Shown piece after piece: positions 54,554 to 57,291 of a stretch of DNA of 57,291 nucleotides. Position 1 is the stretch's first letter. Every line of letters starts with the position of its first letter. Source of the DNA: Paracoccus sp. (in: a-proteobacteria) (lineage in GTDB: Bacteria > Pseudomonadota > Alphaproteobacteria > Rhodobacterales > Rhodobacteraceae). Where the stretch lies: positions 1-57,291 of the forward strand of contig NZ_JAUVVF010000020.1 of assembly GCF_030604785.1 (NCBI RefSeq), in the 5' to 3' direction. The translations under genes were made by a program, and so were the position numbers. Under the pieces are notes generated by a model. It did not search any database, had not been told where the DNA came from, and saw nothing but the letters and a program-made list of their open reading frames with translations.

Positions 54554-57207
54554 TTGCTGTCCTCGATGATCCTGCGCGCGTCCTGGAATGCGGTTTCCGC
54601 GGCCGCAAGCGAGGGGGCGCCCCCCTGCGCGCGGTCGGGGCGGCCGCCACCGCCCTTGCCGCCAAGCGCCGCCGTCGCGGCCTGAACAAGCGCCACCGCG
54701 CTGATCCGCCCGGTCAGGTCCGGCGTCACCCCGGCGGCGACCGTCGCCTTGCCGCCATCCTCGGCCAGCAGCAGCACCGCGCCGCTGCCCAGCTGCGCCT
54801 TCATCTCGTCGACCAGCGCGCCCAGTTCCTTGCCGCCAACGCCCTCGACCTGACGGGCGATGAACTTCACGCCCGCGATTTCTTCGGCCTGGGCCCCGCC
54901 GCCGCTGCCCATGGCAAGCTGGCGCTTCAGCTGCGCGACCTCGTTGGCCAGCGCCTTGCGCTCATCGGCCAGCGCGCGGACACGGTTCACGATATCCGCC
55001 GATTGCGCCTTGAGAATGCTCGCAACCTCGCCCAGCCGGCGGTCGGCGTCGCGCAGATGATCCAGCGCCGCCTGTCCCGTCAGCGCCTCGATCCGCCGCA
55101 CGCCGGCGCTCGACGCCCCGTCGCCCAGCAGCACGAAGGCGCCGATATCGCCGGTGCGCGCGACATGCGTGCCGCCGCAGAGTTCCAGCGAATAGGTCGC
55201 GCCATCCGCGCCCTTGCCGCTGCCCGGCTGCGCGCCCATCGAGACGACTCGGACCTCGTCGCCATACTTCTCGCCGAACAGCGCCTGCGCCCCGAGCGCG
55301 CGCGCATCGTCGGGCGTCATGATCCGGGTCTCGACCGGGCTGTTCTGGCGGATGTAGGCATTCACCTCGGCCTCGATCTGCGCCATCTCGTCGGGCGTGA
55401 CCGCGCTGTTATGGCTGAAATCAAAGCGCAACCGGTCAGGCGCGTTCAGGCTGCCCCGCTGCGCGACATGTTCGCCAAGCGCCCCGCGCAGCGCCTCGTG
55501 CAGCAAATGCGTGGCCGAATGGTTCGCCCGGATCGCGCTGCGCCGGTCATGGTCCACCGCCAGCTGCGCGCCCTGCCCGTGGCTGATCGTTCCGGACGTG
55601 ACCTCTGCCTGATGAACGAAGATTCCCGCGATCTTCTTCGTGTCGGTGACGCGCGCCGCGCCAGTCTCGGTCTTGATCAGACCGGTATCACCGACCTGCC
55701 CGCCGCTTTCGGCGTAGAAGGGTGACTGGTTCACCACGATGGCGACCTTGGCGCCCTCGCCCGCCTCGGCCGCCTCGGCGCCTTCGATCACCAGGGCCAT
55801 GATCTGGCCCTCGGCCTCTTCGGTGTCATAGCCCAGAAACTCGGTCGCGCCGTGCTTCTCGAACAGTTCGAACCAGACCTTGGCATCCGTAGCCTCGCCC
55901 GAGCCCGACCAGGCCGCCCGCGCCATGCGCTTCTGCTCCGCCATGGCGGCGTCGAAACCCTCGATCTGCACGCCGCGGCCCTTTTCGCGCAGAGCGTCCT
56001 GCGTCAGGTCCAGCGGAAAGCCGAACGTGTCATACAGCTTGAAGGCTGCCTCGCCCGGCAGATCCGCCCCTTCGGGCAGCTTGGCCAGCTCGTCGTCCAG
56101 AAGCCGCAGCCCCCGGTCCAGCGTCTGGCGGAAGCGCGTCTCCTCCGACCGCAGCGTCTCCTCGATCATCGCCTGCGCGCGGGTCAGCTCAGGGTATGCC
56201 GCGCCCATCTGCCGGACCAGCGCCGGCACCAGCTTGTGCATGACCGGATCCTGCGCGCCCAGCATATGCGCGTGACGCATCGCCCGGCGCATGATCCGCC
56301 GCAGCACATAGCCGCGCCCTTCGTTCGAGGGCATGACCCCGTCCGCGATCAGGAAGCTGGTCGAGCGCAGATGGTCGGCGATCACCCGGTGATGCACCTT
56401 GCCCGGTCCGTCGGGATCGGCGCTGGTCGCATGCGCGCTGGCCTCGATCAGCGACCGCATCAGGTCGGTGTCGTAATTGTCGTGCTTGCCCTGCAGAAGC
56501 GCGCCGATCCGTTCCAGCCCCATGCCGGTATCGATCGACTGCATGTCCAGCGCACGCATCGAGCCGTCCTCGAACTGCTCGTTCTGCATGAAGACGAGGT
56601 TCCAGATCTCGATGAACCGGTCGCCATCCTCGTCCGCCGAACCCGGAGGGCCGCCCCAGATCTTGTCGCCATGATCGAAGAAGATCTCGGTGCAGGGGCC
56701 GCAGGGGCCGGTCGGGCCCATCTGCCAGAAATTGTCGCTGGTCGGGATGCGGATGATCCGGTCGTCCGTCAGCCCCGCGACCTTCTTCCAGATCTCTGCC
56801 GCCTCGTCATCGGTGTGATAGACGGTGACCAGCAGCCGGTCCTTCGGGATGCCGAATTCCTTGGTCAGCAACTCCCAGGCAAAGGGGATGGCACCTTCCT
56901 TGAAGTAATCGCCAAAGCTGAAATTGCCCAGCATCTCGAAGAAGGTGTGGTGCCGCGCGGTATAGCCCACATTGTCCAGATCGTTGTGCTTGCCGCCCGC
57001 CCGCACGCATTTCTGCGCCGTGGTCGCGCGCTGGTAATCGCGCGTCTCGACGCCGGTGAACAGGTTCTTGAACTGCACCATGCCGGAATTGGCGAACATC
57101 AGCGTGGGATCGTTGCGCGGCACCAGAGGGCTGCTCTCCACCACGCGGTGGCCGTTCTTCTCGAAATAGCCAAGGAAGGTTTGGCGGATGTCATTCAGAC
57201 TGGGCAT
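54550..57207 (-). CDS. alaS: Alanyl-tRNA synthetase
   Basis: This 885-residue class II synthetase charges tRNA-Ala. The aminoacylation core starts at [20 protein letters not shown] and includes [13 protein letters not shown] and [20 protein letters not shown]. The editing domain holds the zinc motifs [11 protein letters not shown] and [13 protein letters not shown]. The C-terminal C-Ala domain ends in [12 protein letters not shown]. Full length, and the start is the ATG at 57207. The 84 nt upstream of it to the window edge show no gene. Confidence 0.98.
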   Translation of the reverse strand: MPSLNDIRQTFLGYFEKNGHRVVESSPLVPRNDPTLMFANSGMVQFKNLFTGVETRDYQRATTAQKCVRAGGKHNDLDNVGYTARHHTFFEMLGNFSFGDYFKEGAIPFAWELLTKEFGIPKDRLLVTVYHTDDEAAEIWKKVAGLTDDRIIRIPTSDNFWQMGPTGPCGPCTEIFFDHGDKIWGGPPGSADEDGDRFIEIWNLVFMQNEQFEDGSMRALDMQSIDTGMGLERIGALLQGKHDNYDTDLMRSLIEASAHATSADPDGPGKVHHRVIADHLRSTSFLIADGVMPSNEGRGYVLRRIMRRAMRHAHMLGAQDPVMHKLVPALVRQMGAAYPELTRAQAMIEETLRSEETRFRQTLDRGLRLLDDELAKLPEGADLPGEAAFKLYDTFGFPLDLTQDALREKGRGVQIEGFDAAMAEQKRMARAAWSGSGEATDAKVWFELFEKHGATEFLGYDTEEAEGQIMALVIEGAEAAEAGEGAKVAIVVNQSPFYAESGGQVGDTGLIKTETGAARVTDTKKIAGIFVHQAEVTSGTISHGQGAQLAVDHDRRSAIRANHSATHLLHEALRGALGEHVAQRGSLNAPDRLRFDFSHNSAVTPDEMAQIEAEVNAYIRQNSPVETRIMTPDDARALGAQALFGEKYGDEVRVVSMGAQPGSGKGADGATYSLELCGGTHVARTGDIGAFVLLGDGASSAGVRRIEALTGQAALDHLRDADRRLGEVASILKAQSADIVNRVRALADERKALANEVAQLKRQLAMGSGGGAQAEEIAGVKFIARQVEGVGGKELGALVDEMKAQLGSGAVLLLAEDGGKATVAAGVTPDLTGRISAVALVQAATAALGGKGGGGRPDRAQGGAPSLAAAETAFQDARRIIEDSK

Positions 57208-57291
57208 GGCGGGCCTTCATCGCAAAACGGGTCTGTCCGGCATCGCCGGCCTGCGCAACGGTCTAACCGCGCCCCGCAGCGCTGTCCAGCA

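Noticed and set aside
1..57291. CRISPR array, toxin-antitoxin pair, prophage or restriction system
   Set aside because: No regularly spaced repeats, no integrase and no defence-gene motifs were seen on either strand; outside the IS scars the window is core genome.
57208..57291. Possible LexA or recA-linked element upstream of alaS
   Set aside because: recA often precedes alaS, but no coding end of recA and no convincing SOS box is visible in the 84 nt available.

Overview
The window is a high-GC chromosomal segment from an alphaproteobacterium, most likely Rhodobacteraceae and Paracoccus-like. The evidence is a 5-aminolevulinate synthase (Shemin pathway), a Mg-type HemB lacking zinc cysteines, a small FYDLN acidic protein, the pcm-tolC gene pair, nadABC and an opgGHC operon with opgC. 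Apart from insertion-sequence scars at the left edge, it reads as conserved core genome with short gaps and many 4-nt overlaps.

Left edge (1-3226): the right end of an IS3-family element abuts a truncated C-terminal remnant of a type II NADH dehydrogenase. A large-subunit catalase (katE, minus strand) follows, then a frameshifted N-terminal scrap of an IS5-family transposase. katE is therefore bracketed by mobile-element debris.

Sugar locus (3227-11795): a minus-strand operon runs chvE (periplasmic sugar-binding protein), mmsA/gguA (ATPase), mmsB/gguB (permease), gguC (AraD1 family), an L-arabonate dehydratase and an NAD(P)-dependent L-arabinose/D-galactose 1-dehydrogenase. The divergent LysR-type gbpR shares a 114-bp intergenic region with chvE that holds a T-N11-A palindrome. 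Together these genes import aldoses and start their non-phosphorylative oxidation.

Middle (11792-25139): mfd, pabB and a pabC-like lyase are translationally coupled. Then come a membrane protein, hemB, a Tat/SYLF lipoprotein, a GntR regulator, a YgjP-like metalloprotein and the FYDLN protein with a clear terminator. The minus-strand cluster pcm-tolC-(533-aa coiled protein) is the most interesting locus: the last gene sits where popZ lies in many alphaproteobacteria and has PopZ-like N- and C-terminal motifs around a greatly enlarged amphipathic middle.

25293-39234 (plus strand): tRNA-Cys, waaA, a DUF1178 gene, lysC, ptsP, the osmoregulated periplasmic glucan operon opgG-opgH-opgC, and the NAD biosynthesis operon nadA-nadB-nadC.

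39235-57291: lepA, a DJ-1/PfpI protein, a HAD hydrolase plus DMT exporter, an orphan ParA ATPase, a monooxygenase-fold protein, an M19 dipeptidase, a RodZ-like protein, hemA with an FNR-type box, an M20 peptidase, a lytic-transglycosylase lipoprotein, gatB, small DUF4177-like and DUF1330 proteins, a class II amidotransferase and alaS. No CRISPR array, prophage, integrase or complete transposon was seen.
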